A DNA stretch of 64,000 nt from [Mycobacterium] zoologicum (lineage in GTDB: Bacteria > Actinomycetota > Actinomycetes > Mycobacteriales > Mycobacteriaceae), in contig NZ_CP083985.1 of assembly GCF_020172665.1 (NCBI RefSeq), forward strand, positions 1,580,147 to 1,644,146. The letters are read 5' to 3'. Below are positions 17,043-28,244 of this stretch, piece by piece. The notes under the pieces are model-generated. The model had not been told where the DNA came from, made no database searches, and saw nothing but the letters and a program-made list of their open reading frames with translations. Every line of letters begins with the position of its first letter. The stretch's first letter is position 1. Made by a program: the position numbers and the translations under genes.

Positions 17043-17900
17043 ATGCCCACCGTTGACATTGACGCCGGAACCATTCACTACGACACCGCGGGCCCGCAGG
17101 ACGGGCGCCCGGTGTTGTTCGTCCACGGCTACGCCATGGGCGCCTCGCTGTGGGGGCCGCTGAGCGCACGCCTGGCGAAGCAGAATCTGCGCTGTATCGC
17201 CCCGAACTGGCCGCTGGGCGCGCATCCGCAGGCGCTGCGGGCCGGCGCGGACAGGACCTTGCCGGGGATCGCCGCGATGGTCGACGCGTTCATGGGTGCG
17301 CTCGGCCTCGAGGACGTGGTGTTGGTGGGCAACGACACCGGGGGCCTGGTCAGCCAACTGGTCGCAGTCGACCACCCGGACCGGCTCGGGGCGTTGGTGT
17401 TGACCAGCTGTGACGCCTTCGAGCATTTCCCGCCGCCCATCATCAATCCGTTCATCGTGGCCGCCAAGACCGCGTTCACCTTTCGGGTTGCGCTACAGCC
17501 GATGCGGCTGCGCGCGTTTCGGCACTACGCCTACGGGAAGCTGGCGCACCGCGACATCCATGACCTGGTGCGCGAATGGGTCAAACCCGCCCTGCGCGAC
17601 GCGGCGGTCGCCGAGGACCTCCGTCACCTCACCAAGTCGCTCAACCAGCAGACCTCCCTCGATGCCGGGGCGCGACTGTCCGGGTTCACCAAACCGGCCC
17701 TTGTCGCCTGGTCCGCCGACGATCTGTTCTTTCCGGTCGAAGACGGCAGGCGAGTGGCCAAGACCTTGCCCGACGCGCGGTTCGAACTCATCGAGGGCGC
17801 GCGAACCTATTCGATGATCGATCAACCGGACCGGCTGGCAGATCTGGTCGCCGAATTCGCCAGTGCCGCAAGTGGTCCAGGGGCCCGTAGTCGACTCTGA
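17043..17900 (+). CDS. Alpha/beta hydrolase (haloalkane dehalogenase-like fold)
   Basis: 285 residues, ATG 17043 with TTAGGAG upstream. The fold is shown by LFVHGYAMGASLW (oxyanion-hole HG) and VLVGNDTGGLVSQL, where Asp replaces Ser as nucleophile, as in dehalogenases and epoxide hydrolases. A late acid is available in ALVAWSADDLFFP. The catalytic His normally expected near residues 255-262 is not obvious: that region reads ARTYSMIDQPDRL. A similar His-less form recurs, as far as I recall, in mycobacterial members of this group, so it may be catalytically altered. It is divergent from and probably controlled by the TetR gene. Confidence 0.8.
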   Translation: MPTVDIDAGTIHYDTAGPQDGRPVLFVHGYAMGASLWGPLSARLAKQNLRCIAPNWPLGAHPQALRAGADRTLPGIAAMVDAFMGALGLEDVVLVGNDTGGLVSQLVAVDHPDRLGALVLTSCDAFEHFPPPIINPFIVAAKTAFTFRVALQPMRLRAFRHYAYGKLAHRDIHDLVREWVKPALRDAAVAEDLRHLTKSLNQQTSLDAGARLSGFTKPALVAWSADDLFFPVEDGRRVAKTLPDARFELIEGARTYSMIDQPDRLADLVAEFASAASGPGARSRL

Positions 17901-17914
17901 GGTGACCCGGCTGT

Positions 17915-19468
17915 TCAGATCAGCCAGGCGGCGGTGTTCGGTGCCAACTCGGCGCCGGACAGCGGCCCGCTGATGAGCAGCAGCTCGCCGTCGGGCAGCG
18001 CCACCGGCTGCGAACCGGTGTTGAGCACGCAGACCAGGGTGCCGCGCCGGAACACCACGGCGCCCTCCGGTGCCGGCAACCACTGCAGCCCGGCATCGAA
18101 TCCCGCCTGCTCCCGGCGGATTTGGAGTGCCCGCCGGTACAGCGACAACGTCGATTCGGCGTCGTCGAGCTGGCGCTGAACGGTCAGCGACACCCAATCA
18201 GACGGCATGGGCAGCCACGTCTCGGCCTGCTCGGAGAAGCCGAACGGCGGCGCGTCACCCGACCACGGCAGCGGCACCCGGCAGCCGTCGCGCCCGCGTT
18301 CGGTGTGCCCGGAGCGCTCCCAGACCGGGTCCTGCAGCGCGGCGTCGGGCAACTCGACCTCCGGCAGCCCCAACTCCTGGCCGTTGTAGACGAACACCGT
18401 GCCCGGCAGCGCCAGCAGGACCAGCGCCATCGCCCGCGCCCGGGCCGGGCCGACCGCGCCGTCGCCGTAACGGCTGATCGACCGCTGCACGTCGTGGTTC
18501 TCCAGCGCCCAGGTGGGGTTGGCGTCGACCGAGGCGACGGCGGCCAGCGAGTTATCGATCGCGTCGCGGATCTCGCCGGCGTCGAAGTCGGCCTGCAGCA
18601 GCCGGAAATTGAAGGCCAGGTGCAGCTCGTCGGGCCGCAGGTAGGCGGCGAACTGGGCGTTGTCATGCACCCAGACCTCACCGACGCTCACCGCGCCCGG
18701 ATAGTCGTCGATCACCCGGCGGATCGCGCGGTGGATCGCGTGGACGCCGGGCCGGTTGAACCGCGGGTCGTCATCCTGATGGGTGAGCAGCTTGATGTCG
18801 GTGACGGGCATGTCCGGCAGGCCGGGCGGCTTGGCCATGCCGTGCGAGACGTCGATGCGGAAGCCGTCCACCCCGCGGTCCAGCCAGAACCGCAGGGTCT
18901 TCTCGAAGTCCGCCAGCACCTCGGGGTTGTCCCAGTTCAGGTCCGGTTGCTGGACGTCGAACAAGTGCAGATACCACTGACCGTCGGGCACCCGGGTCCA
19001 GGCCGGCCCGCCGAACACCGATATCCAGTTGTTGGGCGCCTGCTCCCCGTCCGGTCCGCGGCCATCGCGGAAGAAGTAGCGGTCTCGGGCGGGACTGCCC
19101 GGCTTGGCTGCCAGCGCCTCGACGAACCACGGATGCGCCGAACTGGTGTGGTTGGGCACCAGGTCCATGGTCAGTTTGAGTCCGCGCTCATGGGCGGCCG
19201 CGACCAAGCGGTCCAGCGCCGCCAGGTCCCCGAACAGCGGATCGATGTCGCGAGGGTCGGCGACGTCGTAACCGTGGTCGGTCATCGGCGACACCATCAC
19301 CGGGTTGAGCCAGAGCGCGTCGACGCCCAGCTCGCGCAGGTAGTCCAGGTGCGCGGTCACCCCGTCCAGATCACCCACCCCGTCGCCGGTGCTGTCGGCG
19401 AACGAGCGGGGATAGACCTGGTAGAACACGCAGCCTTCCCACCACGGGATACGGTCGCCGGTGCCCAT
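17915..19468 (-). CDS. aglA: Alpha-glucosidase, GH13 family
   Basis: 517 residues from ATG 19468 ([12 protein letters not shown]). The GH13 barrel motifs are complete: DLVPNHTS (region I), GFRIDVSHG with the nucleophile Asp (II), SVGEVWVH with the acid/base Glu (III), and LENHDVQRS with the transition-state Asp (IV). The N-terminal VYPRSFADSTGDGVGDL is typical of oligo-1,6-/alpha-glucosidases. It hydrolyses terminal alpha-glucosidic bonds, probably in trehalose/maltose or recycled-glycan metabolism in the cytosol; no signal peptide is seen. Its ATG overlaps the glbO stop by one base (TGATG), so the pair is translationally coupled, as in M. tuberculosis Rv2470-Rv2471. Confidence 0.92.
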   Translation of the reverse strand: MGTGDRIPWWEGCVFYQVYPRSFADSTGDGVGDLDGVTAHLDYLRELGVDALWLNPVMVSPMTDHGYDVADPRDIDPLFGDLAALDRLVAAAHERGLKLTMDLVPNHTSSAHPWFVEALAAKPGSPARDRYFFRDGRGPDGEQAPNNWISVFGGPAWTRVPDGQWYLHLFDVQQPDLNWDNPEVLADFEKTLRFWLDRGVDGFRIDVSHGMAKPPGLPDMPVTDIKLLTHQDDDPRFNRPGVHAIHRAIRRVIDDYPGAVSVGEVWVHDNAQFAAYLRPDELHLAFNFRLLQADFDAGEIRDAIDNSLAAVASVDANPTWALENHDVQRSISRYGDGAVGPARARAMALVLLALPGTVFVYNGQELGLPEVELPDAALQDPVWERSGHTERGRDGCRVPLPWSGDAPPFGFSEQAETWLPMPSDWVSLTVQRQLDDAESTLSLYRRALQIRREQAGFDAGLQWLPAPEGAVVFRRGTLVCVLNTGSQPVALPDGELLLISGPLSGAELAPNTAAWLI

Positions 19469-19866
19469 CAGATCGGCGCGTTGACCAGAAAGTCCGCCAC
19501 CGTGTGCAAGTAGTCCAGCAGCTCGGCGCGGTGCGCGTCGTCGAGGGTGTCGCGGTCGACCTCGCCGACCGCGGTCACCATGCAGCGCAGCCACGCGTCG
19601 CGTTGCAGCGGGCCGATCCGGAAGGGAATGTGCCGCATTCGGAGCCGCGGATGGCCACGGAGATCGCTGTAGGTGCGCGGGCCGCCCCAGTACTGCTCGA
19701 GGAACATCCGCAGCCGATCCTCGGCGCCGTCCATGTCGTCGTCGGGGTACATCGGCCGCAGAATCGCGTCCTGGGCCACCAGTTGATAGAACCGCGACAC
19801 GATCGCGTGGAAGGTGTCCGCACCACCGACGGCGTCGTAAAAGGAGAGTTCTTCTATCGGCTGCAT
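19468..19866 (-). CDS. glbO: Truncated haemoglobin GlbO (group II)
   Basis: 132 residues from ATG 19866. Positions [33 protein letters not shown] and [13 protein letters not shown] match group II truncated haemoglobins, including the Tyr/Trp-rich distal pocket, the proximal His in RMRHIPF, and the Trp of DAWLRCM. GlbO binds O2/NO and is linked to respiration and NO or peroxide protection at the membrane. Length agrees with the M. tuberculosis protein (128). It is coupled to aglA by a TGATG overlap. A longer frame to 19923 exists but its extra residues do not match the family. Confidence 0.93.
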   Translation of the reverse strand: MQPIEELSFYDAVGGADTFHAIVSRFYQLVAQDAILRPMYPDDDMDGAEDRLRMFLEQYWGGPRTYSDLRGHPRLRMRHIPFRIGPLQRDAWLRCMVTAVGEVDRDTLDDAHRAELLDYLHTVADFLVNAPI

Positions 19867-20002
19867 CGCCCCCCATTGTGGGCCATCTGTGGGATGGTGC
19901 CGCCACCCGCGGTGTGAACACACGGCAAATGGGCGTGCGACCAGTGCCGAATCATGGTGAACTGGTCGGCGGAGGATCTATGGTGCAGCACTTAAGCCGG
20001 CG

Positions 20003-20641
20003 ATGAAGCGTCGGGGCCACCGCAAGACCGGTGCCCCCGCGGCGAGCCTGACCGGGCTTGCCGCCGCCCCATGCCTGCACTCGGTCGCCCATTCGTTGCC
20101 CGACGACGATGCCGCCGCGTCGATCTGGAACAGACGCCGGGTTCTGCTGCTCAACTCCACCTACGAACCGCTGACCGCGCTGTCGCTGCGGCGCGCCGTC
20201 GTCATGCTCATCTGCGGTAAGGCCGACATGGTGCACGACGACCCGTCGGGGCCCGCCATCCACTCGGCCACCCGTACGGTGCCGGTGCCGTCGGTGATCC
20301 GGCTGCGGTCTTATGTCCGGGTGCCCTACCGCGCGCGCATCCCGCTCACCCGGGCCGCGCTGATGCACCGTGACCGGCACTGCTGCGCCTACTGCGGCGG
20401 CAAGGCCGACACCGTCGACCACGTGGTGCCGCGCAGCCGGGGTGGGGACCACTCCTGGGAGAACTGCGTGGCCGCCTGCTCGGCCTGCAACCACCGCAAG
20501 GCGGATCGTCTGCTGACCGAACTCGGCTGGACGTTGAGCCTGGTGCCCACCTCACCGAAAGGACAGCACTGGCGACTGCTGGCGGTGATCCACGACCTGG
20601 ACCCGGTGTGGATGCGCTACCTGGGCGAAGGGGCGGCCTGA
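20003..20641 (+). CDS. HNH endonuclease
   Basis: 212 residues from ATG 20003. The C-terminal half has the HNH/zinc fold: CCAYCGGKADTVDHVVPRS with the DHV-P-R-S-R-G-G core, followed by WENCVAACSACNHRKADR, so both CxxC knuckles and the His and Asn residues are present. The N-terminal half (VLLLNSTYEPLTALSLRRAV) is the usual partner region of this actinobacterial family (Rv2469c position). Its biological substrate is unknown. The last 25 bp overlap the convergent carbon-nitrogen hydrolase gene. Confidence 0.88.
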   Translation: MKRRGHRKTGAPAASLTGLAAAPCLHSVAHSLPDDDAAASIWNRRRVLLLNSTYEPLTALSLRRAVVMLICGKADMVHDDPSGPAIHSATRTVPVPSVIRLRSYVRVPYRARIPLTRAALMHRDRHCCAYCGGKADTVDHVVPRSRGGDHSWENCVAACSACNHRKADRLLTELGWTLSLVPTSPKGQHWRLLAVIHDLDPVWMRYLGEGAA

Positions 20642-21567
20642 GGCGCCACGTGGCGCCGATACCAGCGTCGCCCGTGCCAGCGCTGGTAGTGCCATACCGC
20701 GGCGGGCAACATCCCCCGACGATGCAGCCAGAAGCCGGCCGGCGGGTCCAGCGCAGGCGGTCGGCGCTCCAGGGTGATCTCACCGAGCACTACGCCCTCG
20801 CCCTCGTTGACGCCACGTTCGGCGACGACCGTGCCGTCCGCGGCGGCGATCAGGGTGGCCCCCTCGAAATGGCCGCGGTAGCGCACGGGCAGCCAAGGCA
20901 TGGCGCAGGTCAGATCACCGGCGTGAGCGGCATGCACCACGGGTGCGCCCACGTATTGGGCGAACGATGCCGCCGACCATCGGGCGGTGCGGGCGTTGGT
21001 GCGTTCGAGGCGATCGAAGAGTCGGTGCGGACGCCAGCGCGGAATCGACCACCAACCCGAGCCCGTCATCACCAGATCCACCCGGCCGCGCAGCCGTCGT
21101 ACGGTCTGGGTGCGCATCAATTCCCAGCACACCGCCGCACCCACCGTGTGCTCGCCCGCGCTGAGCACACCGTCGTCGTCGCCGCAGGTGTAGAACGCGT
21201 TCTCCCACATCGTGGGCAGGTCCTTGTCGTGCCGGCCCACCACGCCGGTGGGACCGGCCAGCAGATAGGCGTTGCGGACATGGCCGTCGGCGTCACGGCA
21301 CAGAAACGACCCGCCGACCAGCGCGCGGTGCCGTCTGGCCAACGAGGTCAGCAGGTCGGTGGCCGCACCGTCCGGCGGCAGGGCCGCGGTGGCCAGCGAC
21401 TCGGCGAACCCGATCCCGGTGGTGAAGAACTCCGGCAACGCGATGATGCGTGCACCGGCCCGGCCCGCCTCGCCTCCGAGCCGTTCGCAGGAGGCCAGGT
21501 TGGTGGCGACATCGCCGAGCACGGCCTCCAACTGAACTGCCGCCGCCAGCACCATGACGCTGACCAT
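20617..21567 (-). CDS. Carbon-nitrogen hydrolase (nitrilase superfamily)
   Basis: 316 residues from ATG 21567; ATG 21555 is also possible. The catalytic triad is visible: Glu in IIALPEFFTTG, Lys in GRHDKDLPTMWE and Cys in GAAVCWELMRT. The fold AAAVQLEAVLGDVATNL at the start is typical. Members hydrolyse amides or nitriles, and the substrate here cannot be named. The C-terminal tail (from about residue 290) is rich in Trp and Arg, and its last codons overlap the convergent HNH gene by 25 bp. It is absent from this position in M. tuberculosis as I recall the order. Confidence 0.85.
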   Translation of the reverse strand: MVSVMVLAAAVQLEAVLGDVATNLASCERLGGEAGRAGARIIALPEFFTTGIGFAESLATAALPPDGAATDLLTSLARRHRALVGGSFLCRDADGHVRNAYLLAGPTGVVGRHDKDLPTMWENAFYTCGDDDGVLSAGEHTVGAAVCWELMRTQTVRRLRGRVDLVMTGSGWWSIPRWRPHRLFDRLERTNARTARWSAASFAQYVGAPVVHAAHAGDLTCAMPWLPVRYRGHFEGATLIAAADGTVVAERGVNEGEGVVLGEITLERRPPALDPPAGFWLHRRGMLPAAVWHYQRWHGRRWYRRHVAPQAAPSPR

Positions 21568-21638
21568 AGTCGGGTGTCGTCGCGAACTCGGCCCGGGTTC
21601 TCGCACCGATCGATCAGCGGTGGGATACGGTCTACGGC

Positions 21639-21869
21639 GTGAGCGTGTTGGAATTCCTCGGCTACTTCATCGCCATTCCGGCCTTGCTGGTGTCGCTGCT
21701 GGCGGCGCGGGTGCTGTCCTACAAATCGCCGCGCGCGGCCACCTACCGGATGGCCGACGGCTGGACGCATCCGCCGATCCTGTGGGCGGCCACCGACGAG
21801 CGCGTCGGCGGGCACGGTCACGGCGCAGCCGAGTTCAGCCTGGGAGGTGGAACCAGTGGCAACTGGTGA
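21639..21869 (+). CDS. ctaJ: Small membrane protein, CtaJ-like cytochrome aa3 oxidase accessory subunit
   Basis: 76 residues from GTG 21639. One membrane helix ([20 protein letters not shown], residues 6-25) is followed by a soluble tail with [16 protein letters not shown]. This short 'one helix then W-T-H-x-P' layout, placed directly upstream of a DUF5130 gene, is the one annotated as CtaJ in mycobacteria, a small subunit found with the bc1-aa3 respiratory supercomplex (from memory of the M. smegmatis structures). Its end overlaps the next gene start by 14 bp. Symbol given on synteny and layout. Confidence 0.6.
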   Translation: MSVLEFLGYFIAIPALLVSLLAARVLSYKSPRAATYRMADGWTHPPILWAATDERVGGHGHGAAEFSLGGGTSGNW

Positions 21870-22323
21870 GGTCGCGACCATCGATCCGGCGGACCTGCCG
21901 TACGGCTCGGCGATCACCTACAGCGGCCGGGTCTCGGGAGTCACCGAGCCCGGTGAGCTGTCACTGCACTACCCGTTCCCGACCAAGGACCTGGTGGCGC
22001 TCGACAACGCGCTGTCCGACGGTTCACGGGCGGCCAAGGCCCGGTTCGCCACCTACATCGGTGACCTCGGTGCCGACAGCGCTGCCCGGGCGGCTGAGAT
22101 CCTGGCCAAGGTGCCCACCCCCAACGATGCCGTGCTGATCGCGGTCTCACCGGACCAGCGGCTCATCGAGGTGGCCTACGGCGCCGGCGTGGCCGATCGG
22201 ATCGCCCCCGCGGCGGCACCGCAGGGTGTGGCCGCGGCCACCGCGGCGTTCACCGAAGGCCGGCTCGTCGAAGGTTTGATCAGCGCGGTGCAGCTGATCA
22301 GCGCCGGGATCTCCCGGCCCTAG
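21856..22323 (+). CDS. DUF5130 (TPM-like) protein
   Basis: 155 residues from GTG 21856, 8 bases after a GGGAGG site; GTG 21847 is an alternative that weakens that spacing. The sequence ([38 protein letters not shown]) matches the mycobacterial DUF5130 family (Rv2468c), a TPM-like fold related to Psb32/MOLO1. No clear membrane segment or signal peptide is seen. Overlap with the CtaJ-like gene suggests joint translation and possibly a shared role at the respiratory supercomplex; this is inference. Confidence 0.75.
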   Translation: MATGEVATIDPADLPYGSAITYSGRVSGVTEPGELSLHYPFPTKDLVALDNALSDGSRAAKARFATYIGDLGADSAARAAEILAKVPTPNDAVLIAVSPDQRLIEVAYGAGVADRIAPAAAPQGVAAATAAFTEGRLVEGLISAVQLISAGISRP

Positions 22324-22338
22324 CAGCCCCGCTTTCCG

Positions 22339-23079
22339 GTGGTCGTTGTGCTCGTCCCCCGGTCACACCGCGCCTGGCTGGCCAACATCGACCGACAGGC
22401 GGTCGCCCCGCAGGCGTTGGCCGACATCGTCCGCAGCCAACGCATCACCCGCGACAGCTTCGGCATTCTCGATGCGATGGAGCAGATCGCCGATCCGGAT
22501 GGCAAGAGCTACTTCGCTATCGGTTGCGACACCCGGCCCGACGACGCCCGGCGTGCGACCCTGCTGACCTACATCCTCAACGCCGGCACCGGCTACGGCG
22601 GAACCCGCTGCGATTTTGCCGCGACACCCTACGGTGCCGCCGAGATGCACCGGATCATCGACCGGCAGTGGTCGAACCGCTGGAGCTATGCGGCGATTCG
22701 TCGGGTCTGCGACTCCGGCGGTCGGCTGGTGACCACCCCGAACGGGATGCTGATGGGCTTGGGCGGCAACCGTATTCACTCCCACTTCAGCCGACGCGGT
22801 GGCACCACCTGGGGTGATCTGTTCATGGTCAGCATGAATCAGGTCGACGACCCGGCCGGTCGGCTGCGAGCGATCATCGAAACGGGACGGGCTCATGCGG
22901 GTGGCCCGGGCCTGGACCGGTTGCTGCACCACGAGGAGATCCACGCCCAGCAGTGGGCCGAATTCGGTCCGGTGCAACTGCCCGCACGCTATCTGGCCGA
23001 AGAGACCAGGGTGCGGATCTTCGGCGGTACCAACCGATTCGAGAAGCAGGCCGGGTTGTCCGACGGGGGATACCGCTGA
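22339..23079 (+). CDS. Unknown protein with an HExxH zinc-protease-like motif
   Basis: 246 residues from GTG 22339, 15 bp after the DUF5130 stop. I do not recognise the family. Residues 197-202 read H-H-E-E-I-H, giving HEEIH at 198-202, the zinc-binding pattern of gluzincin-type metalloproteases, and Glu 221/222 could supply a third ligand. Upstream parts (AATPYGAAEMHRIID, TTPNGMLMGLGGNRIHSHF) look like a compact mixed fold with no signal peptide or membrane helix. It reads in the direction of ctaJ-DUF5130 and ends one base before the convergent pepN gene. Peptidase activity is only a possibility. Confidence 0.6.
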   Translation: MVVVLVPRSHRAWLANIDRQAVAPQALADIVRSQRITRDSFGILDAMEQIADPDGKSYFAIGCDTRPDDARRATLLTYILNAGTGYGGTRCDFAATPYGAAEMHRIIDRQWSNRWSYAAIRRVCDSGGRLVTTPNGMLMGLGGNRIHSHFSRRGGTTWGDLFMVSMNQVDDPAGRLRAIIETGRAHAGGPGLDRLLHHEEIHAQQWAEFGPVQLPARYLAEETRVRIFGGTNRFEKQAGLSDGGYR

Positions 23080-25644
<2,565 letters not shown>

Positions 25645-25706
25645 GCCCGCCAACAGTAGACGGCGTGGGGTGTCGGTGGCCGCCAGACCGGGCTTTAATG
25701 GTCCCC

Positions 25707-26087
25707 ATGCGCATCGCAGCTTTGGTTTTCGCCGCGCTGGCCGCGGCGGTGCATGTCTACATCTTCGTGCTGGAGTCGCTGCAGTGGACCGCTCCGCGCA
25801 CCCGAGCAGTGTTCGGGACCACCGCCGAGGAAGCGGAGACCACCAAGTTGTTGGCCTTCAACCAGGGTTTCTACAACCTGTTCCTGGCGGTGGTGACGGG
25901 GCTCGGTGTCGCCGCGGTGGCACAGGGCTGCACGAGTGTCGGAGCGGCGCTGGTGTTCGCCGGCGCGGGTTCGATGCTGGCCGCGGCACTGGTTCTGATT
26001 GCTTCGTCTCCCGCCAAGGCCCGCGCCGCCGCCGTGCAGGGTGTGTTTCCGGCCCTCGCGGTCGCGCTGCTCGCCCTGAGCCTGTAA
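25707..26087 (+). CDS. DUF1304-family membrane protein
   Basis: 126 residues from ATG 25707. Four hydrophobic helices span almost the whole protein, starting [20 protein letters not shown]. The pattern of a His in helix 1, a W-T-x-P-R turn, and [11 protein letters not shown] in helix 2 is characteristic of DUF1304 proteins. Function is unknown. It lies 30 bp upstream of the Rv2466c-like oxidoreductase on the same strand and divergent from pepN, with 62 bp between the starts. Confidence 0.85.
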   Translation: MRIAALVFAALAAAVHVYIFVLESLQWTAPRTRAVFGTTAEEAETTKLLAFNQGFYNLFLAVVTGLGVAAVAQGCTSVGAALVFAGAGSMLAAALVLIASSPAKARAAAVQGVFPALAVALLALSL

Positions 26088-26116
26088 GAACCCGCCAATT
26101 TCCGAGAGGATCGCCT

Positions 26117-26728
26117 GTGACCGTGAGATCCAACGCCGAGTTCTGGTTTGACCCACTGTGCCCGTGGTGCTGGATCACCTCGCGGTGGATCCTGGAGGTC
26201 GAGAAGGTCCGCGACATCGACGTCACCTTCCACGTGATGAGCCTGGCCGTGCTCAACGAGGGCCGCGATGACATCTCCGCGGAGTACCGCGAGGGCCTCA
26301 AGCAGGCGATGGGCCCGGTTCGGGTGGCGATCGCCGCCGAACAGCAGCGCGGCAATGAGATCCTGCGCCCGCTCTACGCCGCGATGGGAACCCGGATCCA
26401 CAACCAGAACAACAAGGATTTCCCCGACGTCATCGCCGGCGCACTGGCGGAGGTGGGGCTGCCGGCCGAGTTGGCGGATGCGGCCACCACCGACGTCTAC
26501 GACGAGGCGCTGCGCAAGTCTCACCACGCCGGCATGGACGCGGTCGGCAAGGACGTCGGCACCCCGACCATCCACGTCAACGGGGTGGCGTTCTTCGGCC
26601 CGGTGCTCTCCCGGATCCCGCGCGGCGAGCAGGCCGGAAAGCTGTGGGACGCCTCGGTGACGTTCGCGTCCTACCCGCACTTCTGGGAGCTCAAGCGCAC
26701 CCGGGGTGAAGCGCCGCAGTTCGACTGA
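26117..26728 (+). CDS. Mycothiol-dependent DsbA-like oxidoreductase (Rv2466c family)
   Basis: 203 residues from GTG 26117 following a GAGAGGA site. The thioredoxin-fold active site [10 protein letters not shown] has Cys 15 and Cys 18 (CPWC), and [10 protein letters not shown] carries the cis-Pro. Length and sequence ([17 protein letters not shown]) match M. tuberculosis Rv2466c, a mycothiol/mycoredoxin-linked reductase of the FrnE/DsbA type that protects against oxidative stress and activates thienopyrimidine prodrugs. It is cytosolic, with no signal peptide. Likely cotranscribed with the DUF1304 gene. Confidence 0.92.
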   Translation: MTVRSNAEFWFDPLCPWCWITSRWILEVEKVRDIDVTFHVMSLAVLNEGRDDISAEYREGLKQAMGPVRVAIAAEQQRGNEILRPLYAAMGTRIHNQNNKDFPDVIAGALAEVGLPAELADAATTDVYDEALRKSHHAGMDAVGKDVGTPTIHVNGVAFFGPVLSRIPRGEQAGKLWDASVTFASYPHFWELKRTRGEAPQFD

Positions 26729-26737
26729 CCCCACTCC

Positions 26738-26802
26738 CCGCGACCGTGCACTCCGGTCCGCCATTGGGCCAGTTGGGGGTGGACGCTGGTGCACGCTCGC
26801 GG
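26738..26802. repeat. 65-bp hairpin-ended intergenic repeat, copy A
   Basis: 13-bp terminal arms CCGCGACCGTGCA (26738-26750) and TGCACGCTCGCGG (26790-26802) are complementary at 12 of 13 positions around a 39-bp centre containing CGGTCCG and GGTGGA. A second copy with the same length and centre lies at 56999-57063. It sits between the Rv2466c-like gene and rpiB and is non-coding. It could form a long hairpin in RNA or DNA; function unknown. Confidence 0.7.
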
Positions 26803-26829
26803 GAGGGGCGGCCGGCGGGGTCTGACACA

Positions 26830-27318
26830 ATGACGGCCATGCGCGTCTACCTCGGCTGCGACCACGCCGGCTACGAACTCAAAGAACAGATCCTTTCCCA
26901 CCTCACCAAGGCCGGCCACGAGCCGATCGACTGTGGGGCCTTCAGCTACGACGCCGACGACGACTACCCGGCGTTCTGCATCGCCGCGGCAGCGGCAACG
27001 GTGGCCGACCCGGGCAGTCTCGGAATCGTGATCGGCGGCTCCGGTAACGGTGAGCAGATCGCGGCGAACAAGGTGCCGGGCGCGCGGTGCGCGCTGGCGT
27101 GGAGCACCGAGACCGCGCAGCTGGCCCGCGAGCACAACAACGCCCAGCTGATCGGCATCGGCGGCCGGATGCATTCGACTGCCGAGGCACTCGCGATCGT
27201 CGACGCATTCGTGAGCACCCCGTGGTCGAATGCCGAACGCCACCAACGGCGTATCGACATCCTGTCCGCCTACGAGGCCGACCACCAGGCGCCGCCGGTT
27301 CCCGGCGCTCCCGCCTGA
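26830..27318 (+). CDS. rpiB: Ribose-5-phosphate isomerase B
   Basis: 162 residues from ATG 26830 (MTAMRVYLGCDHAGYE). The RpiB signature is clear: the phosphate-binding start (CDHAGYELKEQI), GGSGNGEQIAANKVPG with the catalytic Glu of the actinobacterial type, and REHNNAQLIGIGGRMH. It interconverts ribose 5-phosphate and ribulose 5-phosphate in the pentose phosphate pathway. Only 11 bp separate it from the DNA glycosylase gene downstream, suggesting one transcript, the same order as Rv2465c-Rv2464c. Confidence 0.96.
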   Translation: MTAMRVYLGCDHAGYELKEQILSHLTKAGHEPIDCGAFSYDADDDYPAFCIAAAAATVADPGSLGIVIGGSGNGEQIAANKVPGARCALAWSTETAQLAREHNNAQLIGIGGRMHSTAEALAIVDAFVSTPWSNAERHQRRIDILSAYEADHQAPPVPGAPA

Positions 27319-27329
27319 CCCGATCTGAC

Positions 27330-28133
27330 ATGCCCGAGGGGCACATCCTGCACCGGCTGGCCCGGTTGCATCAGCGCCGCTTCGCCGGTGCCCCGGTGCG
27401 GGTGTCCAGTCCGCAGGGTCGTTTCGACGCCGGCGCCGCCGCGGTCGACGGGCACTCGCTGACCCGCGCCGAAGCCTGGGGCAAGCACCTGTTCCACCAT
27501 TACGCGGGCGGCGCGATCGTGCGCGTGCACCTGGGTATCTATGGCCAGTTCAGCGAGTTCGACGTGCGCGACGGCGCAGTGCCCGAACCGGTCGGCCAGG
27601 TGCGGATGCGGATGATCGGCGCCGAGTACGGCACCGATCTGCGCGGGCCGGCGGCCTGCGAGGTCATCGACGAGGCACAGCGCGCCGATGTGATCGCCCG
27701 CCTCGGGCCCGACCCGCTGCGCGCCGACGCCGATCCGGACCTGGCATTCAAGCGGATCATCAAGTCCCGCAAGGCGATTGCGGCGCTTCTGATGGATCAG
27801 TCGGTGTTGGCCGGTGTCGGCAACGTGTATCGCAGTGAGGTGCTGTTCCGCCACCGGATAGATCCGTACCGGCCCGGTACCGACGTCGACGAGGGGGACT
27901 TCGCCGCGATCTGGGCAGACCTGGTGGCGTTGATGAAGGTCGGGCTGCGTCGCGGCAACATCGTCGTGGTCCGGCCCGAAGACGACCACGGCGCGCCCGC
28001 CTACGCACCGGGCAAGCCGCGCACCTACGTCTACCGCCGCGCCGGCGATCCGTGCCGGGTGTGCGGGACCGCGGTGCGTACCGCTGAACTGGAGGGCCGA
28101 AACCTGTTCTGGTGCCCGTCCTGTCAGTCGTGA
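27330..28133 (+). CDS. nei1: Fpg/Nei-family DNA glycosylase
   Basis: 267 residues from ATG 27330. The mature N-terminus PEGH supplies the catalytic Pro 2 and Glu 3 of the Fpg/Nei family. The helix-two-turns-helix region (SVLAGVGNVYRSEVLF) and a C-terminal zinc finger (CRVCG...CPSC) are intact. It excises oxidised bases (Nei1/endonuclease VIII type, Rv2464c) and nicks at the lesion by beta,delta-elimination. Cotranscription with rpiB is likely from the 11-bp gap. Confidence 0.92.
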   Translation: MPEGHILHRLARLHQRRFAGAPVRVSSPQGRFDAGAAAVDGHSLTRAEAWGKHLFHHYAGGAIVRVHLGIYGQFSEFDVRDGAVPEPVGQVRMRMIGAEYGTDLRGPAACEVIDEAQRADVIARLGPDPLRADADPDLAFKRIIKSRKAIAALLMDQSVLAGVGNVYRSEVLFRHRIDPYRPGTDVDEGDFAAIWADLVALMKVGLRRGNIVVVRPEDDHGAPAYAPGKPRTYVYRRAGDPCRVCGTAVRTAELEGRNLFWCPSCQS

Positions 28134-28244
28134 CGCAGCGCTGACGGGGGACTCCCAGCGAAAGCCCATGAGATTGAACGTGTTTCGCGGGGTTGGTGGG
28201 TCGGCGGCGCGGGTATAAATGGCCGAATCAAATCGATCAGCAAA

